A stretch of 53,599 bases of DNA from an uncultured Acidobacteriaceae bacterium. GTDB taxonomy: Bacteria; Acidobacteriota; Terriglobia; Terriglobales; Acidobacteriaceae. Shown here piece after piece: positions 8,257-17,195 of the stretch (positions are counted from its first letter, which is position 1; every line of letters begins with the position of its first letter). The translations under genes and the position numbers were made by a program. The notes beneath the pieces were generated by a model. That model had not been told where the DNA came from. It made no database searches and worked only from the letters and a program-made list of their open reading frames with translations. The stretch lies in assembly GCA_937879855.1 (NCBI GenBank), contig CALFMO010000049.1, positions 1 to 53,599 of the forward strand. The letters run 5' to 3'.

Positions 8257-8655
8257 TCTGGATTTGCAGGGGGCATCCGGTGCTCCATGAGCAATGGATG
8301 CATCCTTTCTCGGGCTTATAGCATAACTCGTCCGATTTGATTCGTTTACCGAACTTTGAGATGCAAACGATTGTAGCGGAGCTGGCAAAGGAACCGACCC
8401 AAGCTTAAGGTTGCGGCAATCTAGACGGCATGGCCGGGCCAAAAAATCAGTTCCTCCAGGAATCGAGCCCTACAGCCAAAAGCTCTTGACCGCAGAGATC
8501 GCAAAGAAAAAAACGCGAAGAACGCAAAGAGAAGCTCGGGGCGAGGCGCTTTTTCCGGGAATCTTAATGCCGGTGACTTAGGTCATCTTGAACGAAGGTG
8601 ACCCTGGGTTCAAGCTAGTCGAGAGCCATAGATTACAAGAAAGAAAGAGTGTTGG
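8257..8655. other. Divergent promoter region between efflux operon and PilZ gene
   Basis: About 400 bp separating divergent genes. It should hold promoters for both, but I see no clear -35/-10 pair. It contains one copy of the CGCAGAG-rich dispersed element (8478-8540). No regulator gene of the TetR or MarR kind, commonly found beside emrAB, is present on either side. Confidence 0.45.
8478..8540. repeat. Dispersed CGCAGAG-type element, copy 1
   Basis: Begins AAAAGCTCTTGACCGCAGAG and continues with imperfect iterations of CGCAAAGAA / CGCGAAGAA / CGCAAAGAG. A second copy in the same orientation begins at 15538 (AAAAGCTTTTGACCGCTGAG...CGCAGAGAACGCAGAGAA). The shared lead-in and period suggest a repeat family rather than chance. 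It carries no gene. Confidence 0.55.
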
Positions 8656-9294
8656 ATGAGCGCTGCAACAGGAACTGACTGGACCCGAATACTGTCCGAT
8701 CCGGACCTAGTCCGCCACGTAGGAACTCTGCTGCAGACCTACCGCGAGGCGCCAGCCTCAAAGCGGGAAGAGGCGCTGCTGACGGCTATGCGACAGATCA
8801 AAGCCGGCTCTTCTCCGGCGGGGAAGCTGACCTCAAAAATAATTTCTGAACCGGAGGCGGTTCCAACTCCGATTTCGAACACGCCGCCATTTGCGCCCGA
8901 TTTGTTCAGCCCTAACCTGGGAACCGACCGCCGCCGGAATCCGCGAATCAAGTGCTTCGTCGCCGTCGAGCTTCGCGTCGACGACACGCCCACTCCAATC
9001 TGGGGGAATCTTTCCAACACCAGCGTGGGTGGATGCCTGGTGGAAACAGCGCATCCCGTCCAACCGGGTGCGAAGGTGGCCATCGGCCTGTGGGTGCCCA
9101 ACGGAAAAATTTGGGTGAAAGGGTTTGCGTTGAGTGGCGTGGTCACTCGCAACGGTCCGGCCAACGGAGTACGGGTTCGTTTCGATGGGATGGCGGCGGC
9201 GGAGCGCGAGAGTCTGCGCCAGTTCGTCAAGTTCGTGCAGGAATCAACGCGGGCATCGCAAAGCGAAAGCACCTATCTGAAACTTCTGAAGTAG
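8656..9294 (+). CDS. PilZ domain protein
   Basis: A 212-residue cytoplasmic protein. The first 90 residues are helical and then Pro-rich and low-complexity. A PilZ domain follows: RRRNPRIKC supplies the RxxxR c-di-GMP-binding motif and NLSNTSVGG the (D/N)xSxxG motif, followed by the beta-barrel (GAKVAIGLWVPNG, VRVRFDGM) and a C-terminal helix ending LRQFVKFVQE. Both ligand motifs are intact, so binding of c-di-GMP is likely by family knowledge. The N-terminal part is not recognised. It has its own upstream region and lies 160 bp before tkt on the same strand, with no sign of co-transcription. Confidence 0.85.
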   Translation: MSAATGTDWTRILSDPDLVRHVGTLLQTYREAPASKREEALLTAMRQIKAGSSPAGKLTSKIISEPEAVPTPISNTPPFAPDLFSPNLGTDRRRNPRIKCFVAVELRVDDTPTPIWGNLSNTSVGGCLVETAHPVQPGAKVAIGLWVPNGKIWVKGFALSGVVTRNGPANGVRVRFDGMAAAERESLRQFVKFVQESTRASQSESTYLKLLK

Positions 9295-9458
9295 AGTAAT
9301 TCCCCTGATTTGACCTAATTTTTACCGTACCGCCATCCGCGTTCTACCGGAAATTGGTACACTTTCTGCGTATTGAACCCTTTCTCTGTCCGGGGAACTC
9401 TAACTAATTGTGCGCTAGTTCCTCCGGGGAAGACTCCAAATTAGAGGAGCGAAATGGC

Positions 9459-11540
9459 ATGGCAGTCAGTGAACAGGTTCTGGCGACGGGACAACAACTG
9501 GACACGCTCAGCATCAACACGATTCGAACCCTGGCGATCGACGCAGTGCAGCAGGCGAACTCGGGTCACCCCGGCGCGCCTATGGGCCTGGCGCCCGTAA
9601 CTTATTGTCTGTGGCAAGAATTCCTGCGTTACGATCCCGCAGATCCTACCTGGTTAAATCGCGACCGCTTCGTGCTCTCCAACGGCCACGCATCGATGCT
9701 TCTCTACGCCATGCTGTATCTCGCCGAAGTGCGTCGCGTCGACAAGCAGGGAAAGGTTTTGAAGGAACTCGCCGTTCCGATGGAAGAGATCAAGCGCTTC
9801 CGGCAGTTGGGAAGCGTGACGCCGGGGCATCCCGAGTCGCATATCACTTCGGGAATCGAGACTACGACGGGGCCGCTGGGACAAGGCGTGGGCAACAGCC
9901 TTGGCATGGCCATCGCCAGCAAATGGCTGGCGGCGAACTTCAACCGCCCGGGTTTTGAAATATTCGACTTTAACGTGTATGCGATGTGCTCGGATGGCGA
10001 TTTGATGGAGGGCATTGGCGGAGAAGCCGCATCGCTCGCGGGACATTTGAAACTTTCGAACCTCTGCTGGATGTACGATCACAATCACATCACGCTGGAT
10101 GGTCCGGCGAACTGGTCGTTCAGCGAAGACGTGGCGACGCGGTTCATAGGATATGGATGGAATGTGACGCGCGTGGCCGATGCCAATGACCTGGAGATGC
10201 TGGCAAGGGCGTTTCGGGTTTTCCGCGACACGAAAGACCGGCCGACGCTGATCATCGTGGATAGTCACATCGGTTACGGCTCCCCGCACAAACAGGATTC
10301 GAATGCCGCCCACGGCGAGCCGCTAGGCGAGGAAGAAGTGCGGCTGGTAAAGAAATTTTATGGTTGGCCGGAAGATGCAAAGTTTCTTGTGCCGGACGGT
10401 GTGCGCGAAAATTTTCGCGACGGGATCGGGAAGCGCGGGCGCGAACTGCATGCGAAGTGGTCGGACCTTTTTTCGGGATACTCACAGCAATATCCGGATC
10501 TCGCCGAGCGACTCAGCCAAATGCAACACCATGAACTGCCCGCGGGCTGGGACAAGAATCTGCCGACGTTTCCTGCCGACGCCAAGGGTGTTGCAACGCG
10601 CGAGAGCTCGGGTAAGGTGCTGAATGCTGTCGCGCAGAATGTTCCCTGGCTGATTGGCGGCTCCGCCGATCTGGCAACCTCGAACAAGACGACACTGAAG
10701 TTCGACGGCGCGGGGGGAGATTTCGAGGCCGCGACTCCGGCGGGACGCAATTTGCATTTCGGAGTTCGCGAGCATGTGATGGGCGCAAGCGTGAATGGGC
10801 TGAACGTTTCGGGCATCCGGGCGTTTGGCGCAACCTTTTTTAATTTCAGCGATTACATGCGGGCCAGCATTCGCCTGGCGGCGCTGATGGAGTGTCCGTC
10901 GATTTTCATCTTCACGCATGACTCCATTGGATTGGGCGAGGATGGACCGACGCATCAACCGATCGAACAACTGGCGTCATTGCGGGCCATGCCGAATTTG
11001 ATTGTGCTGCGTCCGGGCGATGCCAACGAAGTGACTGAGGCCTGGAAGATTATCATGCAACTGCAGAGCTCGCCGGTGGCGCTGGTGCTGACTCGGCAGA
11101 ATCTACCGACGCTGGATCGAACGAAGTATGCCCCGGCGTCTGGAGTGGCGAAGGGAGCTTACGTGCTTGCCGATGCCGGAGGGAAGCCCGATGTGATCCT
11201 GCTGGCTACGGGCAGCGAGGTTTCGCTGTGCGTGGAAGCTTATGAGAAGTTGAAGGCAGAAGGCGTAAAGCCACGCGTGGTGAGCATGCCTTCGTGGGAA
11301 ATTTTTGAACAGCAGGATGCGGCGTATAAAGATAGCGTGCTGCCGCCGGACGTGACGGCGCGCGTTTCGGTGGAGATGGCGGCGACTTTCGGATGGGAGC
11401 GCTACACCGGTCTGAAGGGGCGCAATGTCGGGATGCACCGTTTTGGCGCCTCAGCTCCGTTGAAAGACCTGTTGAAATATTTTGGATTTACCATGGACAC
11501 CGTTGTGAAGGAAGCGCACGCGGCGATGTCGCAGAGTTAA
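9459..11540 (+). CDS. tkt: Transketolase
   Basis: A 693-residue thiamine-diphosphate enzyme moving two-carbon ketol units between sugar phosphates in the non-oxidative pentose phosphate pathway. Features in order: SGHPGAPMG (35-43), the ThDP/Mg loop around CSDGDLMEG (177-185) with later NHITLDG, the pyrimidine domain with the catalytic-Glu region FGVREHVMGA, GLGEDGPTHQPIEQ, and a C-terminal domain ending in the GRNVGMHRFGASAPL block. The loop begins SDGD rather than the common GDG. The start at 9459 follows AGAGGAGC at a good distance; the frame is open to an ATG at 9408, but those residues look non-coding. First gene of the sugar-phosphate cluster, 32 bp before tal. Confidence 0.95.
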   Translation: MAVSEQVLATGQQLDTLSINTIRTLAIDAVQQANSGHPGAPMGLAPVTYCLWQEFLRYDPADPTWLNRDRFVLSNGHASMLLYAMLYLAEVRRVDKQGKVLKELAVPMEEIKRFRQLGSVTPGHPESHITSGIETTTGPLGQGVGNSLGMAIASKWLAANFNRPGFEIFDFNVYAMCSDGDLMEGIGGEAASLAGHLKLSNLCWMYDHNHITLDGPANWSFSEDVATRFIGYGWNVTRVADANDLEMLARAFRVFRDTKDRPTLIIVDSHIGYGSPHKQDSNAAHGEPLGEEEVRLVKKFYGWPEDAKFLVPDGVRENFRDGIGKRGRELHAKWSDLFSGYSQQYPDLAERLSQMQHHELPAGWDKNLPTFPADAKGVATRESSGKVLNAVAQNVPWLIGGSADLATSNKTTLKFDGAGGDFEAATPAGRNLHFGVREHVMGASVNGLNVSGIRAFGATFFNFSDYMRASIRLAALMECPSIFIFTHDSIGLGEDGPTHQPIEQLASLRAMPNLIVLRPGDANEVTEAWKIIMQLQSSPVALVLTRQNLPTLDRTKYAPASGVAKGAYVLADAGGKPDVILLATGSEVSLCVEAYEKLKAEGVKPRVVSMPSWEIFEQQDAAYKDSVLPPDVTARVSVEMAATFGWERYTGLKGRNVGMHRFGASAPLKDLLKYFGFTMDTVVKEAHAAMSQS

Positions 11541-11572
11541 GAATTGGATGGGGAAATCGTAGGAGGACTTAT

Positions 11573-12730
11573 ATGCAGCCAACTGGGGTTCTGGAAAAAT
11601 CGAAAGCGACAAAAAATCCGCTGAAGCAATTGCTCGATTACGGTCAGTCGATGTGGCTCGATTACATCCGGCGCGACCTGTTTACAACCGGAAAGCTGAA
11701 GCAACTGATCGCTCAGGATGGGCTGCGGGGGATGACTTCGAATCCTTCGATCTTCGAAAAGGCGATCGGCGAGAGTAATCTCTATGACGACATTTTGAAA
11801 TCGCTCACCGGTAAAAAAGATCTCGATGTTACTGCCAAGTTTGAGCAGATCGCCATTCGCGATATTCAGGACGCCGCGGATGCGCTGCGCGGAGTGTATG
11901 AGGAGTCGAAGTTCCGCGATGGATATGTGAGCTTGGAAGTTTCTCCTTACCTGGCGCTTAAGACTCAGGAGACGATCGACGAAGCGCGCCGCCTGTGGAA
12001 GACGGTGAAGCGCGACAACGTGATGATCAAGGTTCCCGGCACGGCGCAGGGACTTCCGGCGATCCGGCAGTTGATCGGCGAAGGCTTGAACATCAATATC
12101 ACGCTGCTGTTTGCACAGGAAGTGTATGAGAAGGTGGCGCAGGCGTATATCGACGGAGCGGAAGAGTACGCAGCGAAAGGCGGGAATCTGAAAAAGTTGG
12201 CGAGCGTGGCCAGTTTTTTCATCAGCCGCATCGACACGCTGGTCGATTCGAAGTTAGAGGAAAAACTCAAAACGACCACCGACCCGAAGCAGCAGGCCTT
12301 GCTGATGAGCCTATTCGGCAAAGTGGCGATTGCCAATGGAAAGCTCACGTACCAGCGTTATCAGAGCATCTTCAGCGGGCCGCGCTGGCAGGCTCTGGCG
12401 GCCAAGGGTGCACAGACTCAGCGCGTCCTGTGGGCCAGCACGAGCACGAAAAACCCCAAGTATCGCGATGTCATGTACGTTGAAGAACTGATTGGGCCCG
12501 ACACGGTGGACACGATGCCTCCCGCCACCATCGATGCTTTCCGCGACCACGGACAGGTGAGGAACAGCCTGACCGAGGACGTGGAAGGTGCGGCCAAGGT
12601 GATGCAAGATCTGGAGCGGGCGGGGATTTCCATGAAGGAAGTGACCGACAAACTGACCCAGGATGGAGTGAAGTTATTCGCCGACGCTTTTGACAAGTTG
12701 TTGGCCGCGGTCGAAAAAAATACGAAGTAA
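11573..12730 (+). CDS. tal: Transaldolase
   Basis: A 385-residue class I aldolase-fold enzyme transferring a dihydroxyacetone unit between sedoheptulose 7-phosphate and glyceraldehyde 3-phosphate. Visible are the early Asp in SMWLDYIRRDL (26-36), GMTSNPSIFEKAI (53-65), and the Schiff-base Lys153 in NVMIKVPGT. This is the longer transaldolase form that in some bacteria is fused to phosphoglucose isomerase. The start at 11573 is set by a strong AGGAGG box at 11561; the longer open frame runs back into tkt. It is followed after 10 bp by the isomerase gene. Tal and Pgi add up to about 957 residues, the size I recall for the fused bifunctional protein. Confidence 0.94.
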   Translation: MQPTGVLEKSKATKNPLKQLLDYGQSMWLDYIRRDLFTTGKLKQLIAQDGLRGMTSNPSIFEKAIGESNLYDDILKSLTGKKDLDVTAKFEQIAIRDIQDAADALRGVYEESKFRDGYVSLEVSPYLALKTQETIDEARRLWKTVKRDNVMIKVPGTAQGLPAIRQLIGEGLNINITLLFAQEVYEKVAQAYIDGAEEYAAKGGNLKKLASVASFFISRIDTLVDSKLEEKLKTTTDPKQQALLMSLFGKVAIANGKLTYQRYQSIFSGPRWQALAAKGAQTQRVLWASTSTKNPKYRDVMYVEELIGPDTVDTMPPATIDAFRDHGQVRNSLTEDVEGAAKVMQDLERAGISMKEVTDKLTQDGVKLFADAFDKLLAAVEKNTK

Positions 12731-12740
12731 GAGGATAGCC

Positions 12741-14459
12741 GTGAGCCGACTGAAAGTGTCCCTTCCGGAATCGCTTGCCACAACTGTGAAGGCGACGATC
12801 GCCGATTGGCAGTCGCGTGGAAACATGCGGCGGTTGTGGCAACGCGATGCCACGCTCTGGACCGGGGCCGACGAAGACAAATGGCTGGGCTGGCTCGACA
12901 TCGTCGACGAGCAAGTTGGGCAGCACGATCAACTGCAGAAAGTTGCGAAGGAAGTTCAGAACCGCGGCTTTCAGCATGTGGCGCTGCTCGGGATGGGCGG
13001 ATCAAGCCTTTGTCCGGAAGTGCTGCGCATGACCTTTGGCAGGATCACCCACTTCCCTACCCTGCACGTACTCGACTCCACCGATCCCGCGCAGGTGAAG
13101 GCCTTCGAGCATCAGCTTGATATTCCGAAGACGCTCTTTATCGTCTCCAGCAAGTCGGGCAGCACGCTCGAACCGAACATCTTTAAACAATATTTCTTTG
13201 AGCGGACCCGGCAGGCGGTCGGGGCGGTGAAGGTGGGCAGCCACTTTATAGCGATCACCGATCCCGGGTCGAAGATGCAACAGGTAGCAGAGGCGGATCG
13301 CTTTCTACACATTTTTTTTGGACGGCCCTCGATTGGCGGACGCTATTCCGCGCTCTCAAACTTCGGCATGGTTCCCGCTGCGGTGATGGGGCTGGACACA
13401 AAGAAGTTTCTGACGCGGACAGCGGAGATGGTGCGAGCCTGCGGAGAGAGCGCGGCTGTGGACGAAAATCCTGGCGCCGCGCTAGGCATCATTTTGGGAA
13501 CGGCGGCGAATGCCGGGCGCGACAAAGCCACAATCATCGCGTCTCCCGGCATTTTCGATCTAGGAGCGTGGTTGGAACAACTGCTTGCGGAATCGACCGG
13601 GAAAGTCGGTAAGGGAATCATTCCGGTGGATCGCGAGGCTCTGGCTGCGCCGGAAATTTACGGCAGCGATCGCGTGTTCGTTTATGTTCGGCTCGAGTCT
13701 GGGGTGGACGCGGATCAGGATGCGAAAGTGGCTGCCATCGAGAAGGCGGGACATCCGGTTGTTCGCATTACCATGGCGGATATCTACGATATAGGCGCTG
13801 AATTTTTCCGTTGGGAAATTGCTACGGCGGTGGCGGGCGCGATCATCGGAATCAATGCCTTCAACCAGCCGGATGTGGAAGCCAGCAAGATCGTGACTCG
13901 AGAATTGACCTCGGCGTATGAGAAGACCGGTTCCTTGCCTGCTGAAAAGCCGATTGTTGAAGAGAGCGGCATCAAACTATTTACTGATGAGAAGAATGCG
14001 GCCGCACTGGCGCAAACTGCCGGCAGCGATAAATCGCTGGCGGGATATCTGAAGGCGCATCTGGCTCGCATCAAGGCGGGCGATTATTTCGCGGTACTCG
14101 GCTATATCCAGATGAATGCGGAGAACGAGCAGAGCCTGGAGGGGATTCGGCTTCCGGTCCGCGACAAGAAGCGAGTGGCGACCTGTCTGGGCTTCGGGCC
14201 GCGATTTTTGCATTCGACCGGACAGGCGTATAAGGGCGGACCGAACTCGGGAGTGTTTCTGCAAATCACTTGCGACGATTCGGTGGAACTGCCGGTGCCG
14301 GGACAGAAATATACTTTTGGAGTGGTGAAGGCAGCGCAGGCCCGTGGGGATTTCCAGGTATTGGCGGATCGCGGGAGGCGCGCGCTGCGTGTACATCTGG
14401 GGAGCAATCTGAAGGCAGGGCTTGCAACTTTGCAGACAGCGGTTCAGAAAGCTCTGTAG
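12741..14459 (+). CDS. pgi: Glucose-6-phosphate isomerase, Tal-Pgi fusion type
   Basis: A 572-residue SIS-fold isomerase interconverting glucose 6-phosphate and fructose 6-phosphate. The first SIS domain shows GMGGSSLCPEVL (84-95), LDSTDP, and the sugar-phosphate loop SSKSGSTLEP (136-145). The second half includes FLHSTGQAYKGGPNSG, the pattern typical of the isomerase half of bifunctional transaldolase/phosphoglucose isomerases. It differs from the classic E. coli-type Pgi. The start is a GTG at 12741, 10 bp after the tal stop, preceded by AGAGGATAGCC; the open frame begins inside tal. The substrate is inferred from family and from the company of zwf, glk and gnd. Confidence 0.88.
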   Translation: MSRLKVSLPESLATTVKATIADWQSRGNMRRLWQRDATLWTGADEDKWLGWLDIVDEQVGQHDQLQKVAKEVQNRGFQHVALLGMGGSSLCPEVLRMTFGRITHFPTLHVLDSTDPAQVKAFEHQLDIPKTLFIVSSKSGSTLEPNIFKQYFFERTRQAVGAVKVGSHFIAITDPGSKMQQVAEADRFLHIFFGRPSIGGRYSALSNFGMVPAAVMGLDTKKFLTRTAEMVRACGESAAVDENPGAALGIILGTAANAGRDKATIIASPGIFDLGAWLEQLLAESTGKVGKGIIPVDREALAAPEIYGSDRVFVYVRLESGVDADQDAKVAAIEKAGHPVVRITMADIYDIGAEFFRWEIATAVAGAIIGINAFNQPDVEASKIVTRELTSAYEKTGSLPAEKPIVEESGIKLFTDEKNAAALAQTAGSDKSLAGYLKAHLARIKAGDYFAVLGYIQMNAENEQSLEGIRLPVRDKKRVATCLGFGPRFLHSTGQAYKGGPNSGVFLQITCDDSVELPVPGQKYTFGVVKAAQARGDFQVLADRGRRALRVHLGSNLKAGLATLQTAVQKAL

Positions 14460-14504
14460 CAATTCTGTGCTTCACAAATGCGAGGGCGGGACGGCTTCGC
14501 TACG

Positions 14505-14521
14505 GCCGGCGGAACGCCGGC
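14505..14521. repeat. Short GCCGGC hairpin in the gnd leader
   Basis: Perfect 7-bp stem GCCGGCG (14505-14511) and CGCCGGC (14515-14521) with a GAA loop, part of a longer GC-rich stretch from 14481 (GGGCGGGACGGCTTCGCTAC...). It ends just before the AGGAG ribosome-binding site of gnd (about 14528). It looks like a REP-type insertion in the pgi-gnd gap. It could damp read-through or influence ribosome loading; that is inference. Confidence 0.55.
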
Positions 14522-14540
14522 GCTACTAGGAGTGGCAGAC

Positions 14541-15539
14541 ATGCAATTAGGAATGGTGGGACTGGGGCGCATGGGCGCGAATATGACGCGACGCCTTATG
14601 CGTGGCGGACACAAGCTGGTTGTGTCTGATTTGAGCGCGGACTCGGTGAAGCAACTCGCCGGTGAAGGCGCCACGGGATCCGGATCGCTGGAGGATCTGA
14701 TTCATAAGCTGACACCTCCGCGCGCGGTGTGGATCATGGTTCCTGCGGGTGGTCCGACCGAGACGACGGTGCAGAAACTCGCCGCGCACCTGCAGTCGGG
14801 CGACGCCATTATCGACGGCGGAAACTCTTATTTCAAAGATGATGTGCGCCGGGCGAGTGAACTGAAAGGCAAAGGGATTCACTATGTCGACGTGGGAACG
14901 AGCGGCGGCGTGTGGGGATTGGAGCGCGGGTACTGCATGATGATTGGCGGGCCTAAAGAAGCGGTGCAGCGGCTTGATCCCATTTTTAAGACGTTGGCGC
15001 CGGGCAAGGGTGACATTCCGCGAACTCCGGGCCGAGAGAAACTCGGGGGCACGGCGGAGGAAGGTTACATTCATTGCGGGCCCTCGGGGTCCGGGCATTT
15101 TGTGAAGATGGTGCACAACGGAATTGAGTACGGCATCATGCAGGCTTATGCGGAGGGCTTCGACATTTTCAAGAACGCCACCAGTAAAGAGCTGCCGGAG
15201 AACATGCGCTATGACCTGAACCTGCCTGACATCGCGGAAGTGTGGCGGCGCGGCAGCGTGGTGAGCTCGTGGCTGCTCGACTTGACGGCGATGGCGCTCA
15301 CGGAAAATCCCACGCTTTCCGAGTATGAAGGATACGTGCAGGATTCGGGCGAAGGCCGCTGGACGATTCAGGCGGCGCTTGAAGAAGCGGTGCCCGTCGA
15401 CGTGTTGAGCGCGGCATTATTCGTGCGTTTTCGCTCACGCCAGCAGCATACGTTTGCGGAGAAGATGCTTTCGGCGATGCGGCAAAAATTCGGTGGGCAC
15501 GTGGAACAGGGTGCGGCCAAGGCTAAGAAGAGCGCTTAA
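14541..15539 (+). CDS. gnd: 6-phosphogluconate dehydrogenase, short (GndA/YqeC-like) type
   Basis: A 332-residue enzyme oxidatively decarboxylating 6-phosphogluconate to ribulose 5-phosphate. The Rossmann motif is GLGRMG (7-12), followed by VVSDLSADS, where Asp30 ends the second strand. An acidic residue here usually favours NAD+ over NADP+. Catalytic blocks GGNSYFKDD, YVDVGTSGGVWGLERGYCMMIGG and GPSGSGHFVKMVHNGIEYG are present. The length matches the short dehydrogenases (about 300-340 residues), not the 470-residue dimeric Gnd of enterics. The start at 14541 has AGGAG upstream. It sits between pgi and zwf; a CGCAGAG-type repeat follows. Confidence 0.92.
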   Translation: MQLGMVGLGRMGANMTRRLMRGGHKLVVSDLSADSVKQLAGEGATGSGSLEDLIHKLTPPRAVWIMVPAGGPTETTVQKLAAHLQSGDAIIDGGNSYFKDDVRRASELKGKGIHYVDVGTSGGVWGLERGYCMMIGGPKEAVQRLDPIFKTLAPGKGDIPRTPGREKLGGTAEEGYIHCGPSGSGHFVKMVHNGIEYGIMQAYAEGFDIFKNATSKELPENMRYDLNLPDIAEVWRRGSVVSSWLLDLTAMALTENPTLSEYEGYVQDSGEGRWTIQAALEEAVPVDVLSAALFVRFRSRQQHTFAEKMLSAMRQKFGGHVEQGAAKAKKSA

Positions 15540-15600
15540 AAGCTTTTGACCGCTGAGTTCGCTGAGTAAATCGCAGAGAACGCAGAGAAAAACAGGCTCG
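15538..15600. repeat. Dispersed CGCAGAG-type element, copy 2
   Basis: Opens with AAAAGCTTTTGACCGCTGAG right at the gnd stop codon and continues CGCTGAGTAAATCGCAGAG / AACGCAGAGAAAAACAGG. It shares its lead-in and short period with the copy at 8478. It fills most of the gap between gnd and zwf. Confidence 0.55.
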
Positions 15601-15647
15601 CAGACTGGGTTGCGGGGTCGGTCATAGACATTTCTGGGGAGTTTTTC

Positions 15648-17195
15648 ATGGCTGAATTAGCGGAACATCCAACGGCTGCGGCGGCGCAGCCACGCATCGG
15701 CAAGCAGGGCGATCCCTGTGTCATGGTAATTTTTGGCGCGGCCGGCGATTTGACGGGTCGCATGCTAATCCCGGCGCTCTATAACCTGGCACGAGCGGGC
15801 TTGCTTTCGCGGGAGTTCGCTGTGGTGGGCGTGGCGCGCGCACAGTTGTCGAACGATGAGTTTCGAAAGAGAGTCCACGACGACGTCAAGGCCTACTGCG
15901 GCGAATGTGTGGACGATGATCTCTGGGAGTGGTTCTCGCGCCGCTTCTACTACTTCGCCGGAGATTTCAACGACGACAAACTTTACCCACAACTCAAGGA
16001 CTCACTGGCGAAGGTCGATCAGGAACACGCGACCCACCAGAATTTCTTTTATTACCTGGCCACTGCGCCGAGTTATTTCGGGCCGATTGTGGAAAAACTC
16101 GCCACTGCGGGATTGATGGAACAAACCAACGGCCACTGGCGGCGGGTGGTGATCGAAAAGCCGTTTGGACACGATCTGGAATCGGCCAAAGCGCTGAACC
16201 AGCAACTGCTGAAGGTCGCAGACGAAAAGCAGATTTACCGCATCGATCATTATCTGGGCAAAGAGACGGTGCAGAACATCATGGCGTTCCGTTTTGCCAA
16301 CGGAATTTTTGAGCCGGTCTGGAACCGGCGCTACATTGACCACGTGCAGATCTCGGTGGCTGAGACGGTCGGAGTGGAAGGTCGCGGCAGCTATTTCGAT
16401 CATGCGGGGTCGCTGCGCGACATGGTTCCCAATCACATCATGCAGCTCATCAGTCTCACCGCGATGGAGCCGCCAATTTCCTTCGACGCCAACGCCGTTC
16501 GCGACGAGCAGGCCAAAATTCTGCACGCCATCCAACCCATGAGCGATGAAGACGTGCTAAGCCGCACGGTTCGCGGCCAATATGGCGACGGAACCGAAGA
16601 TGGCAAACGCGTCTCGGCGTATCGGACCGAGCCCGACGTTCCTCCCGACTCGCGGACGGAGACCTTCGTCGCCATGAAGCTGCTGATCGATAACTGGCGA
16701 TGGGCGGATGTGCCGTTCTACCTGCGGACGGGAAAGCGGATGCCGGTGCGCAACACGCATATCGTGATACAGTTTCGGCGGGCGCCGTTTGTGCTTTTCC
16801 GCGACACGCCGGTGGAGCACCTCATGCCGAACCAACTGGTGCTGCACATCCAGCCGGAAGAAGGAATTTCGCTGCAATTCGCGGCCAAGGTTCCCGGTCC
16901 AGTCATGCGACTGGGCACGGTGGACATGAATTTCGAGTATCAGGAATATTTTGGGAAGCAGCCAAGCACCGGCTATGAACGGCTGCTGCACGACTGCATG
17001 ATCGGCGACCAAACGCTATTTCAGCGCGCCGACATGGTGGAAGCGGGTTGGTCTGTGGTGGATCCGGTGCTGAATCTCTGGAAAGCGCTTCCACCGCGGA
17101 ATTTTCCCAACTACGCGTCTGGCACGTGGGGCCCGAAGGAAGCCGACGAACTGCTGGAACGGGACGGCCGCCGCTGGAGGAACTTCGAGAAATGA
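15648..17195 (+). CDS. zwf: Glucose-6-phosphate 1-dehydrogenase
   Basis: A 515-residue enzyme catalysing the first oxidative step, glucose 6-phosphate to 6-phosphogluconolactone with reduction of NAD(P)+. The nucleotide loop reads GAAGDLTGRML (30-40), the active-site signature RIDHYLGKE lies near 198-206 with its essential His and Lys, and the substrate-domain strand FANGIFEPVWNRRYIDHVQI follows. The C-terminal ending around GTWGPKEADEL is typical. Ribosome site GGGGAG at a good distance. It overlaps the glucokinase gene by 4 bp (ATGA), so the two are likely coupled. No opcA-type partner is present. Complete, with no odd residues noticed. Confidence 0.96.
   Translation: MAELAEHPTAAAAQPRIGKQGDPCVMVIFGAAGDLTGRMLIPALYNLARAGLLSREFAVVGVARAQLSNDEFRKRVHDDVKAYCGECVDDDLWEWFSRRFYYFAGDFNDDKLYPQLKDSLAKVDQEHATHQNFFYYLATAPSYFGPIVEKLATAGLMEQTNGHWRRVVIEKPFGHDLESAKALNQQLLKVADEKQIYRIDHYLGKETVQNIMAFRFANGIFEPVWNRRYIDHVQISVAETVGVEGRGSYFDHAGSLRDMVPNHIMQLISLTAMEPPISFDANAVRDEQAKILHAIQPMSDEDVLSRTVRGQYGDGTEDGKRVSAYRTEPDVPPDSRTETFVAMKLLIDNWRWADVPFYLRTGKRMPVRNTHIVIQFRRAPFVLFRDTPVEHLMPNQLVLHIQPEEGISLQFAAKVPGPVMRLGTVDMNFEYQEYFGKQPSTGYERLLHDCMIGDQTLFQRADMVEAGWSVVDPVLNLWKALPPRNFPNYASGTWGPKEADELLERDGRRWRNFEK

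Noticed and set aside
9310..9363. Possible housekeeping promoter upstream of tkt (TTGACC at 9310, TACACT at 9358)
   Set aside because: The two boxes are too far apart to be one promoter and each lacks a partner at 16-18 bp.
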